A DNA stretch of 64,000 nucleotides from contig OY804579.1 of NCBI GenBank assembly GCA_963680875.1, positions 83,875,095 through 83,939,094 on the forward strand, written 5' to 3'. The notes beneath the pieces were generated by a model that saw nothing but the letters and a program-made list of their open reading frames with translations, did no database searches and was not told the DNA's origin. Position 1 is the first letter of the stretch, and every line of letters begins with the position of its first letter. Made by a program: the position numbers and the translations under genes. This DNA is from Bathymodiolus brooksi. Its lineage: Eukaryota; Mollusca; Bivalvia; Mytilida; Modiolidae. Positions 22,875 to 36,700 of the stretch are shown here, in pieces.

Positions 22875-22904
22875 TGTTACAATCACTGAAATAAGTAAAT
22901 TAGT

Positions 22905-23170
22905 TTAGGTTTATGGTGCTTACTGCCACTTTCAACAATACTTCAGTTATACCATGGCGGTCAGTTATATTGGAGAAGGAAACCGGAGTACCCGGAGAAA
23001 ACCACCGATCTGTCGCAAGTCACTGACAAACTTTATCACATAATGTTGTATCGTGTTCACCTCGCCATGAAGGGGGTTCGAACTCACAACTTGAGTGGTG
23101 ATAGGCAGTGATTGCACAGGTAGTTCTAAATCCAACTACCATACGATCAAGACCATGACGGCCCCTAAAT
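22905..23170 (-). repeat. SINE-A, near full length
   Basis: Reference copy for the family. Read on the minus strand it starts GGGGCCGTCATGGTCTTGAT, continues CGTATGGTAGTTGGATTTA (A-box-like) and reaches GAGTTCGAACCCC (B-box-like, matching the GGTTCGANNCC consensus). It then passes through ACAACATTATGTGATAAAGT and TTTTCTCCGGGTACTCCGGT to the 3' domain. The split A/B boxes show a tRNA-derived pol III promoter. Length is about 265 bp. No long A tail is seen. Confidence 0.8.
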
Positions 23171-23231
23171 TGTGTATTATGTATTGCACTTTGTATAAAT
23201 ATTTGTCAATCGGCATTATACATTTAACCAA

Positions 23232-23590
23232 GAAGAGTAGGTGCTTATTGTCTTACGCCTTGTGAGTAACGTTTCAAGTCTACCGTGGCGAGATCAAGTA
23301 ATCTTTTGATGAGATAATATTTGTTTTGTACAAGACCAAAACGCTGAGATTTATTTTTACAGTGCTATATCACTAAAACAGACGTCCACTGGCAGACATA
23401 GCACTCAACTCATTATCCCGACTCCAAAATAGCCAGTCTCTGTCCTTACTCCTTGTACTACGTGCTTGGCGGTGAAGTAGCAAATATTAATTTTAGTCTT
23501 TGGTTGAACCTGACCGGGGACCGAATTGCCGATCTCTACCGCACTCGAGACGAACACGCTAGTAATCACACCATCTAGGCGGCTTAAAAA
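23232..23590 (-). repeat. SINE-B, full length, diverged
   Basis: Has the family order: 5' TTACGCC..ACGTTTCAAGTCTACC block, ACGCTGAGATTTATTTTTAC, then TTACTCCTTGTACTACGTGC, and the tRNA-like head read on the minus strand (GCGTGTTCGTCTCGAG and B-box-like GGTCCCC). More diverged than the copy at 26600. Confidence 0.7.
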
Positions 23591-24091
23591 TAAAGGAGAT
23601 ACATGCTCGTAATAAAAAAAAAATCAAGGATGTCGTGTGTACGATATTTCTCTATTTCTATTCATTGAATGTATATTGTCTTTAGTCACTTTAGACCCTT
23701 ATTCTGTTTTGTTCCACAATTTGGTTTGATATTGTGTATAGGTTAGAACTTTGATTGATTGATTGATTGGTGTTTCAACACATTCACTCGAAAAAAAATG
23801 TTGTACTATAAAAACTTACATTTAAAAAAAAACTTACACTTAAGATTCTATATGACTTATCACACGTCTCTTGTATTTTCCCGTTTCTATCGTTTCGTCA
23901 TACCGTTTCTAATGACGTCGTTTAATGGGACGTTAGTGAGAAGAATTTCTTGCATCGTAAATACTCGTTGCTTTTAAAACCAGATTTATGCGAACTAATA
24001 TCAAAGAATTACAATTTCTCTGTCGCAGTCACAGGTGTTTGTGGTATGGAATGTTTACCACCCTTTTCTAACTTTCTGTTTACATATTTAT

Positions 24092-24305
24092 TTTCAATAA
24101 AAATTATTTCATCTCTTTCCCTTGATTTAACGTGTTCGTGTCCATATCCATAGTGCAATCGAATGGTGACAACAGCTTACATGTTCCGACGCTCTAAACT
24201 TATTATTAATAGTATAGCGGGTCGGATTTTGCTACCACACGAGTTTATGGATATGAACACGAACACGTTAAATAGAGGAAAAGGAGATGAAATAATGAAG
24301 AAATT
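24092..24305. repeat. Foldback, about 55-bp arms
   Basis: The left arm (about 24092-24153) contains ATTTCATCTCTTTCCC and AACGTGTTCGTGTCCATATC. The right arm (about 24245-24300) is its imperfect reverse complement (GATATGAACACGAACACGTT, GGAGATGAAAT). About 90 bp separate the arms. Probably a MITE. Confidence 0.7.
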
Positions 24306-24909
24306 AAATCGACAAAAAAATTGTAATTAGAAATTTAGAAAATAGGTTTTGAGAAAAATATTTTCATTTTACATAGGGTCCTATGTTAATCGTTAAGACA
24401 TTCGGTCCTCTCCGATCCGAAGGGGTAAAAGCTACAACAAATATGTGGGTTACTTCCAAAGTAATTAAATGAAAAGTACTGCACACAAATCGGATATAAA
24501 AAGATATCATTTTGGGTGTTGGGTCACTTTCGGCCCGTTTTATCTCAGAATCCATAGGAGTTGGGCGAAATCTTATTAAAAAAAAAACCAGACAGGAAAT
24601 GTTACGAGGAATATAAAGGAAGAAACCTATCAAGATAAGACTTCAAATACATGTAACAATTAAAAATATTTGGGCGTTAGTCAAATTTTAATCCTATGTT
24701 TTAGATAGACACAAAAAACCACTGCAGATGGTCATTAAAGGAACATTCCCAGTACATTTGGTTTCAGAGAAGAATATTAAACCATATGCACACACTATAT
24801 TGAACTATTTCTGTGACATTTGCCATCTAGAATTTCCAATTTACACAAAATACATTGAGCACTTTCAATTGGATTTTATCAGTTACTTGTAGTCCAAGTA
24901 AATATATTG

Positions 24910-25115
24910 AGTGGGGTTATGGTGTTTAACGCCACTTTCAACAATACTTTAGTTATATCATGGTGGAGGAAACTGGCCTGCCACAAGTCACCCACGGACA
25001 AACTTTATCACATGTTGTATTGGGTACATCAAACTCACAAGTTAGTGGCGATAGGCACCGATTGCATATGTAGTTATAAATCCAACTACCATACGACACG
25101 ATGGTCCCAAATATG
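24910..25115 (-). repeat. SINE-A, internally deleted
   Basis: Carries the 3' domain and the head (GTAGTTATAAATCCAACTACCATACG in plus orientation, with the B-box region degraded), but part of the middle is missing. Confidence 0.7.
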
Positions 25116-26598
25116 TTGCGAGTTAAGTCTACAAAAGGCAATGGACTTAGTTTTGACAATCTATGTAGTTATAGTTACTCTTTTAAGGAGGGATAAAACG
25201 AAAAGGGAAATAACTTCTGCTTCTGGTTTCAGCAAATGTGGAAAAAAAACTAGATGTTCACATGAGCATGCATTCTGTTGGTTCAAGCAAGGTTGTAGCT
25301 TTTTATTCATATTTCCAGGTCATCCCACTTGTATTTCCGATCAAAACAAAGAAAACTTTTGACCATGACTACTAATGTACGGTTTAGATTAAATATACAC
25401 ACACATATATATATTTCATGGTATCTGAGATCTTGTTTTCATTGGTCCATTTGATCCTTTGCTATACCTTTGCACTGGGTACTGACAACAATTACAAGGT
25501 CTTGACTATTAAAACTGCCCAGCACCTTCCAGGTGGATAGGAGATACACACTAGATTATCTGATATTGTGTGTCTCCTATCAGGAGAGACTGACTGCCAA
25601 TCATAGTGGGTTCCTTTTTTGGAGTGTGCCATCATTCTTGCACGCTAAAGATCCCTTTTATAAATTTTGGAAAAAGAGTAGGCTCATTTTAGCTGCTACA
25701 AATATGTTATTTTATATCTTCCCTATCTATCTCTCCATACTTTTACAGTGGCAGTCAAAAATTGTCACCTCGTTTATTCCTTTACATTTGTATTACCTGT
25801 CATTACAATACAATACAATTTATTGACTCATACTTCAAGGTAGATTAGCAGTATTCTTAACTTCAAAACTGATCAACAAAATGTACATGACATATACATG
25901 TATATCTGTGTTTCTAATAACACAGATGTGAGGATATCAGAATGTATGTATGCTTAACAAAGAACGTCATAAAAAGAGCGAAATAGTGTTGTTTGCTGAG
26001 TTCCTCTACACAAGATATTTTTTTTCAAATGTCACAATAAAAATTAAAATATTTCTTTATTGGAGGTTGAACCCCACCACAATTTTGTGTCAATCCTAAG
26101 CCAGGACTTGGATTTCCAACACCATATGTCGAGTACTTTTTTGTGTTCAATTGCTTGAGGTGAGAGGTAGTTACTGTCTAGTTGATATTGGTGAATTGTT
26201 GACCATCAATGTTTAATGATATAGTATCCATTTCAAATTTGATCCAGGCTTTCAATAATTATAAACCACTTGCACATTTCAGAAGTTGATTCTAAAATTA
26301 TACACTTTACAAGAGTTACTTCCCTTTAAGGCATGCAAAAGGATCCCTTTCATGCAAAGCTCAATGAAATTAACATATATTTCTTGCCATAATCTGTTCA
26401 AAATTGTAATGTTGTAACAACTTGTAAATTTTATATTTCCTACAAAATTATCCTCTGCTTTTTTACAAGGTTTGAATTCAAATATCTACAAATTATAAAG
26501 AAAATTATATTCAATTTGCTGTCCTTACCATTGCTCTTGCCAGTCCGTCGTAGGGGAAATAACTTGAATAAAAGATGTATAATTTTAGAATCAAATTG
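25116..26598. other. Non-coding stretch
   Basis: No supported gene. Open frames at 24907-25362 and 25533-25826 overlap repeat sequence and lack gene-like composition. Confidence 0.5.
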
Positions 26599-26599
26599 A

Positions 26600-26965
26600 G
26601 TGAGTGAGTGATTGTTGTTTAACGACAACTCAGCAATTTTTCCAGCTATATCATGACGAGAACAAGTTAATTTTCAATGAGATGATGATAATGTCCACTT
26701 TGTTCTAGACCAACACGCTGAGTTGGATTTTTATAGTGCTAGCTCACTAAAACAAGTCTGTAGGTAGACATGTCGCTCCACTCGGACAAATTATTCTGAT
26801 TCAGAACCAACCATTCTTTGCTCTTACTCCTTAATGCTGCATGCTTAGCAAAGAAGCCACAAAAAGCAATTTTATAGTCTTTGGTTTGACCCGATCAGGG
26901 CTCGAACCCATGATCTACCGCACACGAGGCGAGCACGCTAACCATTACACCACCAAATCGGTTGA
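26600..26965 (-). repeat. SINE-B, near full length
   Basis: Reference copy for the family. Read on the minus strand, the head is GGTGGTGTAATGGTTAGCGT (A box), then GCTCGCCTCGTG, and ATGGGTTCGAGCCC (a strong B box), very close to a genuine tRNA gene half. The body then runs through AATTTTGCTTTTTG, GCATTAAGGAGTAAGAGC and CAACTCAGCGTGTTGG to a 3' end with CAATCACTCACTCACTCA. About 365 bp. It is one of the best preserved pol III heads in the window. Confidence 0.85.
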
Positions 26966-27282
26966 CTGTATTAAGAAACAAAAAAGACATTTCAGTAAAG
27001 TAAATAGTTTATAAACTGTACATTTGTATCATTTAAGTCTCTGGCCATAAAAATTCTTCCAGGAAAAATATGGAAAATCTATTAAATATACAAGCCCTAC
27101 TGCTTTTAAATTAGAACAAGTAGGGATATAAAAATCATAAATAGTTTTCAACATAAACAATAAATATAATTATTATATAGATGCCTATGAAATACTGAGA
27201 TTTGTAAAGTGAAAGTAACACCGGTATTCCACCCAGTGAAATAAAAAAAGTTATTTCACTGTGTGACATCACAATAGGTTTG

Positions 27283-27535
27283 GTTTATGAGGTTAAACTT
27301 CCATTTCAAAAAATATTTCAGTTATATCGTGGCGGTCAGATTTGGTGGAGGAAACCGGAGTACCAGGAGAAAACCACATACCTGTCACAAGTCAATGACA
27401 AACTTTAAAACATAGAGTTGCATCGAGTACAACTTGCTATGAGTGGGGTTCTAATTAACAACTTCAGTGGTGAGAGACACTGATTGTACAGGTAGTTGCA
27501 AATCCAATTACCATACGATCATGACCATGACAGGT
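27283..27535 (-). repeat. SINE-A, near full length
   Basis: Has the 3' domain (TTTCAGTTATATCGTGGCGG in plus orientation), the middle GGAAACCGGAGTACCAGGAG, and the head with CCATACGATCATGACCATGA. The B-box region is mutated (GGGGTTCTAATTAAC in plus orientation). Confidence 0.75.
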
Positions 27536-27698
27536 TCTATTCACATCATTAAGTGTCTTATAATGAAAAACCAGATTCTTTTTGAAGGGTCTTATTATTG
27601 CAAACAAAGGTGTAAAATCTATGTAATAAACAGTATAATTACTCTTGCATTTCAAATGATGATAATTCACTAAAATGTGTTTGTTTGGTTACTTGTAA

Positions 27699-27704
27699 TT
27701 TATT
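27699..27704 (-). promoter_or_regulatory. Candidate SIRT1 polyadenylation signal
   Basis: AATAAA on the minus strand about 95 bases past the SIRT1 stop codon. It is the first canonical hexamer noticed; the true cleavage site is unknown. Confidence 0.4.
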
Positions 27705-27798
27705 TTTGATATTCTGAATTCAAGAGTAGTTATACTATAATACATTGGTAACCATAAAAATTTCTCCTCATCATTTTTATAAATCATATATTTTCTTT

Positions 27799-30700
27799 CT
27801 AATTTAAATGCTGCTCAATTGTGCCATTTGGAAAATTTTTCCTATCAATTCTTTCTTTATTAAGAGAAGTATCAATTTGTTCAAGTTCATCATAATCTTG
27901 ATGCATTCCACCATTGATTTTACAAATAGGTTCTGGTTCACAATGAGATATACTGGAGCTTGAACCATTACAATGATTTGTACACGACGAATTTTCGTCG
28001 ATAATATCTGAACCATTGATTTCACCGTTTAAATCTTGACCCTCTGTAGGTTTATCGTGCATCAAGTCTTCTTTATCACCATTTACTAAATAAACACGAG
28101 ATTCAGAATCTTTCTTTTCGTCATCTTTCACAACAGAATCTTCCCTTTCGTCGTCTTTCACAACATAATCTGTCTTTTTGTCATCTTTCACAACCAAATC
28201 TTTCTTTTCGTCTTCTTTCACGATAGATTCAGAATCTGCCTTTTCGTCATCTTTCACAATAGATTCTAATTCATCGTCAGACGTGGAAGAGTAAGAGGAA
28301 TTATCACTGTCCTCTTCCGAGTCGAAGTCATCATTGTCCATGTCAGAATATACCTCTGCTCCAGAAAATACATATCTACTTGGAGGTAAAAATAAATACT
28401 GTTTCTCTGCAAAATTAAATACATTTGAGTTAAATGTTTTAAAATGATGAATGAATAATTTGACATGTTTAGTTTTTGTGTTTAGCAGACTTCCATAACG
28501 GTTGCTTAATAAGGAAAAACATGGAATATATTTTTGCTGTAATCATGGATGTCTTTGTCTTTATTTATAAGAATTTCATTCTCTACATTTCTTTGCATAC
28601 AACCAGACTACCCTACAGCATTTTACCATAGAAAATTGATTGTCCACTATACCCCATTAAGTAGAAATGTCAGAAAATTGTATATCAATTACTAAGAAAG
28701 GATACAGATGTAATTGAACATGAGAGACACACATTAAAGTTAGGTAACAGCATCTTTTATTGCTGTTCTACATTTAACAGTAGCAATAAGCATAGTTCAT
28801 TCCCTAAAATGAGTATTATCTATCATTAAAGTTTATACCAAACAGAAGACTGTTGTAAAGTTGCATTGAATTATAGCCCTGCTTGTCATTCTCAAAATAT
28901 TATATGGACTGAAGCTAAGCTGTTGTCTATATAACATTTTGGGGAAGACTGACCAGTTCATAAACTACAATTTAGCCTGACGTGCTATGAACTATTTGCT
29001 ATATTATACTGAAAAGACCAAATATCATCTTTAACAACATCAATACGACAGAAACTACATATGGAGCAGCATTTATCCTTCTAGAGCATGTGATATCATT
29101 CCAAATTTTTATGGGGTTGTGTGTTTTTGCTAGATGTGTTTTATCCATTTGTGTCACGTTTTATTTTTTTGTCTAGTCTTGTGCATATACGTATACATCT
29201 GAATATAAAATTTAACGTTTATAATCTATGTAATATTAAATTGGGAGCAAAAACATGAAGAGTGAGTGAGTGATTGTTGCTTAACTCCAATTTATCAGCA
29301 ATATCATGACGAGAACAAGTTAATTTTCAATGAAATGATGATGAAGTCCATTTTGTACTAGACCAACATACTTAGTTAGATTTTTATAGTGCTAGGTCAC
29401 TGATACAACAGGCCGCGAATAGACATGTCGCCCCACATGGACACATAATCCTGATTTCTTTCTCCTTAATGCTGCATGCTTAGCGGAGAAGCAACAAATA
29501 CCAATTTTATAGTCTTTGATTTGACCCAATCGGGACTCAAACCCACGATCTACTGCACTCGAGACGAGCATGCTAACCATTACACCACCGACGAGGTTCA
29601 AAAACATGAAGATATACTTACGTAAGGTATAACATAAGTATATATTTTGACATTAAAAAAAATACAATACCTCCTAATCTTTTAGCCATACTGCTATGAT
29701 GGTGAGGCTTCCACACGTTTCTAAATACTTCCAAGTCGTCTTCATCGCTTGATTTGGATTCCTCGGAGAGTACCGATTTTCTAGAATCATTTGATGAACT
29801 TGCTGTATTACTAGTTGATGGAAGACTTTCATCTATCCGTACATCGCCCTTTTCATTTGACGATCCATTAGTTTTGTCATTGTCCGTGTCCACAACATCA
29901 GCACTTTGAACCTGACTAGAACACTTCAAATCGCTTGGCTTATTTTCATTTTGACGATTTGTTCTAGCACTCGTTTCTTTATCCTTAAATACTACAATGT
30001 GTTTATCATCAGCGTCACCGTTCGTTAAAACACAGTTATTTGATTTATTATTGTTTTCTTGGTTATTACCTTTGAATGTGTCAACACAACAGTCTTTTGC
30101 ATCAATTCTATCTATATCATTTTCTGATTGGTCATTGCACTCTATTTCATCATTTAATTCACTAATGTTACATTTATTACAACTCTGATCATTAAGACTT
30201 TCATTGGAACTTTGACAATGAACACTCCCAAAATTTTCAGCACTTCCTTTGGAAATCTTATCATTAGCACTTCCATTGGAACTTTGAGCACTTGCGTCAC
30301 TTTCAGTACTAGTGGTAGTTTCATCATCTTCACCTAGCTCTGAAGGCGTAGGAGTTTTTAATTCACATTTAGATATTTCATGAAGAACAGGTGATCTGGA
30401 CTTGCTGTCCCAGTTTAAATTTTTACACAACTCCTCAACAATAGTATCACAATCACCTAGGAGTTCTACATCAAAGTTTAAATGTTTTAGTGGTTCTCTG
30501 TTAATTAAGATCTGAGGTACATCTTCAGGTAGTGAACCTAAAAAAATTAATAATAAGAGAAATTAAAGGTAATTTGTTATGCAAACACATATCCCATCCG
30601 CATTCTTCAACTACATAGGATCCAATCGATAGGAAGTCGAAAAATTTACATATCAAACTGACACAATAAAACATTGATTCCTGTACAAATGCAACTTTTG

Positions 30701-33700
30701 TCTTTTTTTATGACATATGTAATGAGGTAAATAAATCCTTCAAAACTGGTTCTATCGACCTTCTAAACAATGTGCATATCTCCATGTGGTAATCAGCAAG
30801 CATGCAAAGTCTTAAGAAATTCCCTTTTGAAATGTAGAAGGAATTGCAATTACTATCTTTTTCATGTAATATTCAAGTTAAGAAAGGAAATACCTCCTTC
30901 AAATATGATGCAACCAAACTGTTGTAATGATATGTAAATCTCAATATGGTAATAAGCAAGTATGTAAAGTTTTAAGGAATCTCATTTTGAAAAGTAGGAG
31001 GATTTGCATGTACAAACTTTGAGATTTAATATTCTAAGTCAAAAAGGGCAATAACTCCTTCATGGATTACCGATCACACTACCTTAACAATTTGTACCTT
31101 TTAAATTATATTGTGTGATTTGAGCATAGTTTAATAGACCTAACTGTTGAACCTTATTAACATTTGTGTACCTGGCTGGATCTTACACGATATCACAAAA
31201 TTCTTCTAATTTATTTCTTTTCTTATGATAATATTTTTCATAATTCAGAGAGCCACCACAAAATGTTCAACAATTTAAAAGCTTATAAAAAATAATTAAG
31301 TCTACTTCAACAGACATGTCATTGATAGACTTTAACTATTCTTATAACAAACAGACATTGAGATAACAAAGATCAACTGTAACAACACAGGTTCATGACA
31401 CTTTGTTTATTTTAAGATCAGTTAATAATAATAAAAACTTGTTTTTCTTATCAGTTCATAGATTATTGAATGTATTACAGTATACAGTTGGTCAATGTTT
31501 AAGCACATTAGAGAATTTTTTTTTTATCTCATTTTCATAACAAAACAAAACTCACTTGGTATTAATGCAACTGGTCGAACTTTAAGTGAAGACCCTATGA
31601 CTATAAGTAAATCACACTTGTCTTTATCTTCTGTCATTTGTTTATGAAATTCATCTGACAAACTCTCTCCAAAAAACACAATGTCTGGTTTCATGATGGC
31701 CATATCATTATCTGAAGGACATATTTGACACTTTGGTATAACCTGTAATATGAAGACATCAAATCTTATATTGTTCCATATCTATTTATATTTACCTTGG
31801 TATCCTAATATTTTGTGACAAACTTTCTGTATACCTATTTCTGTGTACTATATAGAAGACACTTACATGTATGTCTGTTAATAAAACACAATGATATCTG
31901 TCTAAACTGAACATTGTTGGGACCAGCTTTTGTGTTCAGCAGAATAGACAGGTGTTCAATTTACATTGGTTAAATTAACAAAGTTTTTACATTGGGACTT
32001 TATTTAAAGTTTCGTTTATATAGGATTTCGTTTTATTCAGGGTTCACTGTATATTCCACAGCGGTGTCCTTCTTGCATTTAAAATATATCCCCTAAATCC
32101 TTTGTTAAACTGTGTCCCTTGATGGTGGCATTTTCAATTCCAGCTTGACACCAAAATCTTGTTATAGGTCACCACCACGAAAACATTTCTACAATATAGC
32201 CATTCTAGCTCTAGCAGTCAACTTTGACTTTTGAACCCCCCCCCCCCCCCCCCCACAAATTTATTAGAAAAATGACATATAAATTATAATATGAAAAGTT
32301 GACAGATAATAAACACATACTGATGATAAGCTGATGACCAAGAAGGTCAGGTAAGGTCAATTAATAGTACTAGCATGGATGTAGCATTGGTAAGGTCAAT
32401 TAATAGAACTAGCATGGATGTAGCATTTATCAATTAGAAGTTAATTGCACATTTACAGACAAGGGACTATCTTATAATCATTTTGAAGTATGGATTATGC
32501 CCAACACTGAAGATCACATGGTAACTGTATGGTAGTTGGATTTACAACTACATGTGCAATCAGCACCTATCACCACTAAAGTTGTAAGTTCAAACCCCGT
32601 TCCTGGCGAAGTGTACTCAATACAACATTATGTGATAGTTTGTCAGTGATTCGCGACAGATCGGTGGTTTTCTCCGAGTACTCCTGTTTCCTCCACCAAT
32701 ATAACTGACCACCACGATATAACTGAAATATTGTTGAAGGTGGCATTAAACACCGTAACCCTGAAAAGATGAGACATTATTTTTTATGTAAATTTACCTG
32801 ATTAAATATATCTTCTCTAACAACATCTGCATCAACCTTGTGTTTACACATCATACATGTGGCTGTCGCAAAAGAACCTATAAGCAAACATTTATATAAT
32901 GCATTAAATATTTACTACCATACACACAAATTAATTTGGTTTATATCTCCAATGCATCATATACATGTATCTACATATCATCCGTAATCCATAGTTGATC
33001 ACACTCTGATACTCTATGCTCATCACCCACAGATCATTTGAAAGAAAATTTGTCGTATTCATGAATAATTCATCACAAATCTGGTGGTTCCTGTGGCGTT
33101 TGGAGGTCGGCAGTTATTTAGACTTATATTACATTTTGCAGGACCAGAAAATTATTCTATACTACTTTGATTACCTTACTTGTACAGTAAACGAAAAAAC
33201 ATTGTTTTATATTATTTTGGGGTTCTATCCACCATTCATAAAATTTGACCAATGTTATGTTGCTATAACAACATCTAACCAGACATCTCTGAAATGGATG
33301 TAATTGTTTCAATTGACCCACGGGTGATGAGTGGAGAGTATCGGAGGGGGGGTCAGCTGTGGGTTACCAACGATAGAATCTACAAGACCAGACGAATGTT
33401 TGCAATAAACCATATTTATTTCTGTTTTTTTTCCCTGTGGATTTCATGATTGATTGATTACTGCTTAACGTCCAGCAAGCAGTATTTCACCTATACTAAG
33501 GATGAGTGGATAAAACCTAGTCTCAATTCATATCTTTACAAGCCATGCATAATACAAATTTTGTACCTTTAATAGGTCCTTTTTTAAGTATAAATGTTGA
33601 TGGCAAATGGTACAATTTATTACTTTGTTTAATCATTTAGATATTTTGCTTGCTATATATTCATTGTGACCATTCTATGCAATTAATCATATGTAGACTT

Positions 33701-36700
33701 TTCAAGACATCTGTAGCATGGTGGAAGTCCTATTTAGTTGCTTTCAGGATGATTTCAAAACTTGTAATGCATTGTTGTAACTTTCACATACATGTTCAAC
33801 CAGATTCCAGCCACTAGTATATACAGTTAAACCTGCCCATGTGGTCACCTCTATTAAGCAGTCAGGTGTATTAAAAGGTCATCTTTTTCTTGTCCTGTCA
33901 TAGAAAATTTCATATAAATTGAACCTCTTTTAAGAGGTCACCTGTCTTAAAAGGCCACCTTTTCTATGTCCCAAAGGTGACCTCTTAATGCAGGTTTGAC
34001 AGTACTTACCATGACAGTGTATAACTTTACTGATTCCAGCCACCTGTTCTAATGTGTCAATATTCTGTGTGTAATTTCTAAGCAGTTTATCCTTCTTTTC
34101 TAAAGTATTAATAAACTTGTGTGCTGCTGATGGTTCAAACTGACCTGGGTAAATCTCCTAAAAATAGAAAAATCTTCAAATATTACAGCATTGTCAATTC
34201 ATTTTGCATCTTTGGGACAATCAATTAAGATGCTTGAACATGAACATAATCTCTACTTCAATGAGATCATTATATTTCTCTAATTCTGCGTAAATTGTTG
34301 AAAAATGTGGTTGAAGACTTGATCTGTAGTCCTTCAATATAACAGTCTTTGTGCTAACCCACTTGCCCGAAGCCCTTGACAAGTAAAACTGGATTCAAAC
34401 AACTGAAAATTATGAAAGAATTTGCTTGAATAATTTTTTTCCCCTTCTATTTTTGGCTTTCGGGCAAGTAGGTGAAAAAAATTAAGACAAAGACTGATAT
34501 AACAATGCACAGGAAACCAAGAATTATAAAATCAAAAATATAACATGTTCCTTGCAACATAGTGTATCTTCTACTTTCCACGTATATAAATGAGGCATTG
34601 CTACCAAATTCACTGTTGAAACAGACAAAATATTGAAAATTAATTTTTAAAAATTTGAATCTAGACATATTTTCATCCATCATGAAGAAGCTTCAAAGCT
34701 CCGGCATATATCGTCTTTTTTGTATTCAATGATTTGAAGTGAGAGGTAGTTATTAAAAGAAATATTAAAACATTATTCATAGTCAAAAGTTGTCTGATCA
34801 TTTAGTAATCTGGTGATAGTGGTGGTTGTGTAGCATTGTGTAGTTCAATACAGAGCAGAAATATTGCATAACCAATACACTATTTTTTGAAAACAGCTTT
34901 TTTTTTAATGGTTGACCATAATTCTTAACATCATAGAAACAAACATTACATCAGCCAATAAACACAATTTTTCAATGGAACATTTGTCTAAAAATAAACT
35001 ATCATCACATGATTTCTGACTGTAGTAAATTATACACAAACCAAGGATGTAAAGTTGAAAGATGGAAATAAGTCTTGACATTTTTATTTCTTTATTTCAT
35101 TAATAAAGATGAGTATATCAATAGTATTCATTTGAAAATTGCATTTACTCCAGGACAGACAAGGAATGTCTTGAAAATCATGTTGTATTATCAAACACAT
35201 TATCTCCCCTTGATTATCAGCTAATTAAATACTTCGGATAAATTAATAATGTTCTCTGATATTTACTGGATGCACATAGGCACGGTTGACTGCATAATGA
35301 AACATGGCAAGCAGAAGACCCTTTGGTCCAACTTTAATGGTCATAATAGTAGACAGGTGTTCTGGTCAGACAGTTTAATTTCACAAATATTTTAGATATT
35401 GGGAATAAATCTAAAGTTTAAATTGCACATGATTCTGGTTTATTCTGTATTTGGCTTTAAATATGTTTTACCGTATAAACTAACCAAATTTGAATACAAG
35501 AAAAGTATGATGCTTTGCCTTCAGTAAAAAAGTTGTGGAACCTTATAAAGAAGAGCAACAATTCTAAAGGTAACTTCTCATCATGATCTTGTTTGTAATG
35601 TGAAATATACCTTAGCAAATTTAAAGAAAGGTCTTGGATCATTTCTGAAGTAACTAATATCAAACATGGCTTGTGGATCAGGTAAATCTGGAAAATCTAC
35701 AGCAAGGCGAGCATAAATCCCATCTCTTGATCTGAAGTCTGGTATACCACAGGAAACCGATACCTGTAAATGAAAACAATAAAAAATGCAGTTTTCTGGA
35801 GGAAAATAATAACCTATATAATAGGGATGATCCTGGTTAAAAAAAAAATAACTGAAAGCAATGAAAAATAGCTGAAACCATCTACACTCCCTTTCAAAAT
35901 GGTCATTTTTTTTACCTGTTCTGACCATGTCCAGCAACTTTCAGAAAACAATTTTCAGAGGAAAATAGCTGAAATTAGTTAAATAACCGAAAAAAAATCA
36001 TCCCTGATATATTATCAAACACATTTAACCATTTCATAAAATATTTGTTTCAAACAACTGCCTCTGTGGTGTAATAATTAGTGATCTCCTGTTGGTTCAA
36101 ACTATACCATAAAATTGGTATTTGATGCTTCTCAACTAAACATGCAACATTATGCAGGAAGAGCAGACTGGTTGGCTCGGAGTGGAGTGAAATGTCTACA
36201 TGCAGATGTCAAATCATTGGGCTTGCACTATAAAAATCCAACTAAGCAGTGGTTTAGTACAAAGCAGACATCATCATCTCATAGAAATTCAACTTGTTCT
36301 CACCATAATACACTCATTACAACTCCATCAATACAATTTTGCATTTTTGTAGAAATTTCCACTGCAATATGCATACAAATTGTAGTCTGGTTTTTAAATC
36401 ATGTACAATAAGAGACAAGTGTGTTATATATATATGTATATTTATTTTTCAAAATGGAAGAAATGTAAAAGCATTTACCCCTGCTCCAGTAAGCACCATA
36501 ATATTTTGACAAGTTTGGAGTAGATGTAGCACATCTTGTAGAGTGTTTATATGACCGAGTTTTTTCCTCGGAGGTGGTTCAGACAATATATTAATGACAA
36601 TCTTCCAAATGGTAAAATCATCAAGGTTATCGGGTATCAGTGTATCATCAGGAATTATATCTTTCAGAATCGGACGAGGATTTACTCCCCTCATTATCTG

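Noticed and set aside
24907..25362. 151-codon plus-strand frame
   Set aside because: First half is SINE-A sequence read through; the rest has no recognisable domain or splice sites.
26880..26965. Possible functional tRNA gene
   Set aside because: A and B boxes are good, but the segment is joined to a SINE body found in many copies and no complete cloverleaf with acceptor stem could be drawn.
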